From JAVBPE01 sp031549865 (GTDB taxonomy: Bacteria; Bacillota_I; Bacilli_A; Acholeplasmatales; Anaeroplasmataceae), in NCBI GenBank assembly GCA_031549865.1, contig JAVBPE010000016.1:1-64000 (forward strand): DNA of 64,000 bases, written 5' to 3'. Positions 63,661-64,000 of this stretch are shown one piece after another. The notes below the pieces were generated by a model, which did not search any database, had not been told where the DNA came from, and was given only the letters and a program-made list of their open reading frames with translations. The translations under genes and the position numbers were made by a program. Numbering within the stretch: the first letter of the stretch is position 1; each line of letters begins with the position of its first letter.

Positions 63661-64000
63661 TTTATTAAATATTTTCTAGCTATACTTATAAAATGAAGTG
63701 ACCCAGTTATCACAATCAATTCATTCTTATTCGAATTATTTATTGCATTTGAAACTGCTTCTTTATAATCACCAACTACTCTAATACTTTTATCATTAGC
63801 GAATTCATCTAAATTTATAGCTCTTTGATCATCAATAGTTGTGATAATTAATTCATCTGATTTCTTTTTTAAGATATCAATCATCTCTAAATAGGCTTTA
63901 TCTTTTAATGCAGTAAAAATTATTTTAACTTTTTTCTTCTTTTTAATAACATCTAAAGAATTAATAAGCGCATTAATGCCATCTATATTATGAGCTCCAT
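63657..64000 (-). CDS. folC: Folylpolyglutamate synthase, C-terminal fragment
   Basis: The frame is open from the right edge of the window to the stop at 63657, so only the last ~114 residues are seen. GAHNIDGINAL at the edge is the conserved (D)GAHNPDG motif, and VITGSLHFISIARKYL is the usual C-terminal signature. FolC adds glutamate to folates. The gene order folC-radC-spoIVFA-spoIVFB agrees with Bacilli. The start lies outside the window. Confidence 0.88.
   Translation of the reverse strand, partial: GAHNIDGINALINSLDVIKKKKKVKIIFTALKDKAYLEMIDILKKKSDELIITTIDDQRAINLDEFANDKSIRVVGDYKEAVSNAINNSNKNELIVITGSLHFISIARKYLIN

Overview
The window is a chromosomal segment of a very A+T-rich, low-GC Gram-positive bacterium (Bacillota, probably a Bacilli/Erysipelotrichia-like lineage). 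The evidence is Firmicute-type gene families and orders (plsY near parE-parC, YneF/UPF0154, folC-radC-spoIVFA-spoIVFB), strong AGGAGG-type ribosome binding sites, lipobox lipoproteins and a T-box riboswitch. TGA is used as a stop (for example at the ends of argD and the DUF2935 gene), so the genetic code is standard, not the Mycoplasma code. CotJ-type coat proteins and the SpoIVFA/SpoIVFB pair indicate an endospore former or a recent descendant of one. No rRNA, tRNA, IS element or CRISPR array was recognised.

Layout. 0-15.5 kb is mostly core: an acidic protein with a degenerate S24/S26-like domain, a SERCA-type calcium ATPase, a cold-shock protein behind a leader terminator, a signal-less DUF11 protein, parE-parC, an aldo/keto reductase, plsY, yneF, a ferredoxin, and cotJ genes. 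15.5-49.5 kb is accessory. It holds a stand-alone OLD-like ATPase/TOPRIM protein; a signal-less thioester/Cna-B protein; a five-gene operon combining a phage-scaffold-like (GP20) protein, a DUF2589 protein, a related protein, a helical protein and a DUF6765 metal-hydrolase-like protein; regulator-led small operons (XRE and MerR, both with effector-binding domains); a possible bacteriocin-like locus (ABC exporter, secreted protein, lipoprotein); a GH28 protein; an Fpg-like glycosylase; an LRR-zincin lipoprotein; membrane proteins of unknown role; a papain-like protease interrupted by one in-frame TAG; and two tandem near-identical lipoproteins.

49.5-57.5 kb is a complete seven-gene arginine operon argG-H-C-J-B-D-F behind an arginine-type T-box with a readable CGU specifier. 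It runs the acetyl-cycle route from glutamate to arginine. 57.6-61.6 kb encodes a large lipoprotein resembling family 9 pectate lyases, which together with the GH28 protein suggests use of plant pectin. 61.6-64 kb carries spoIVFB, spoIVFA, radC and the 3-prime end of folC.

The best candidate for an undescribed system is the 19.4-23.8 kb operon. It has pieces of phage particle assembly (scaffold-like protein, ArpU/RinA-like regulator upstream) but no visible terminase, portal, capsid or tail genes, and it is linked to DUF2589-type proteins and a putative metal-dependent hydrolase.
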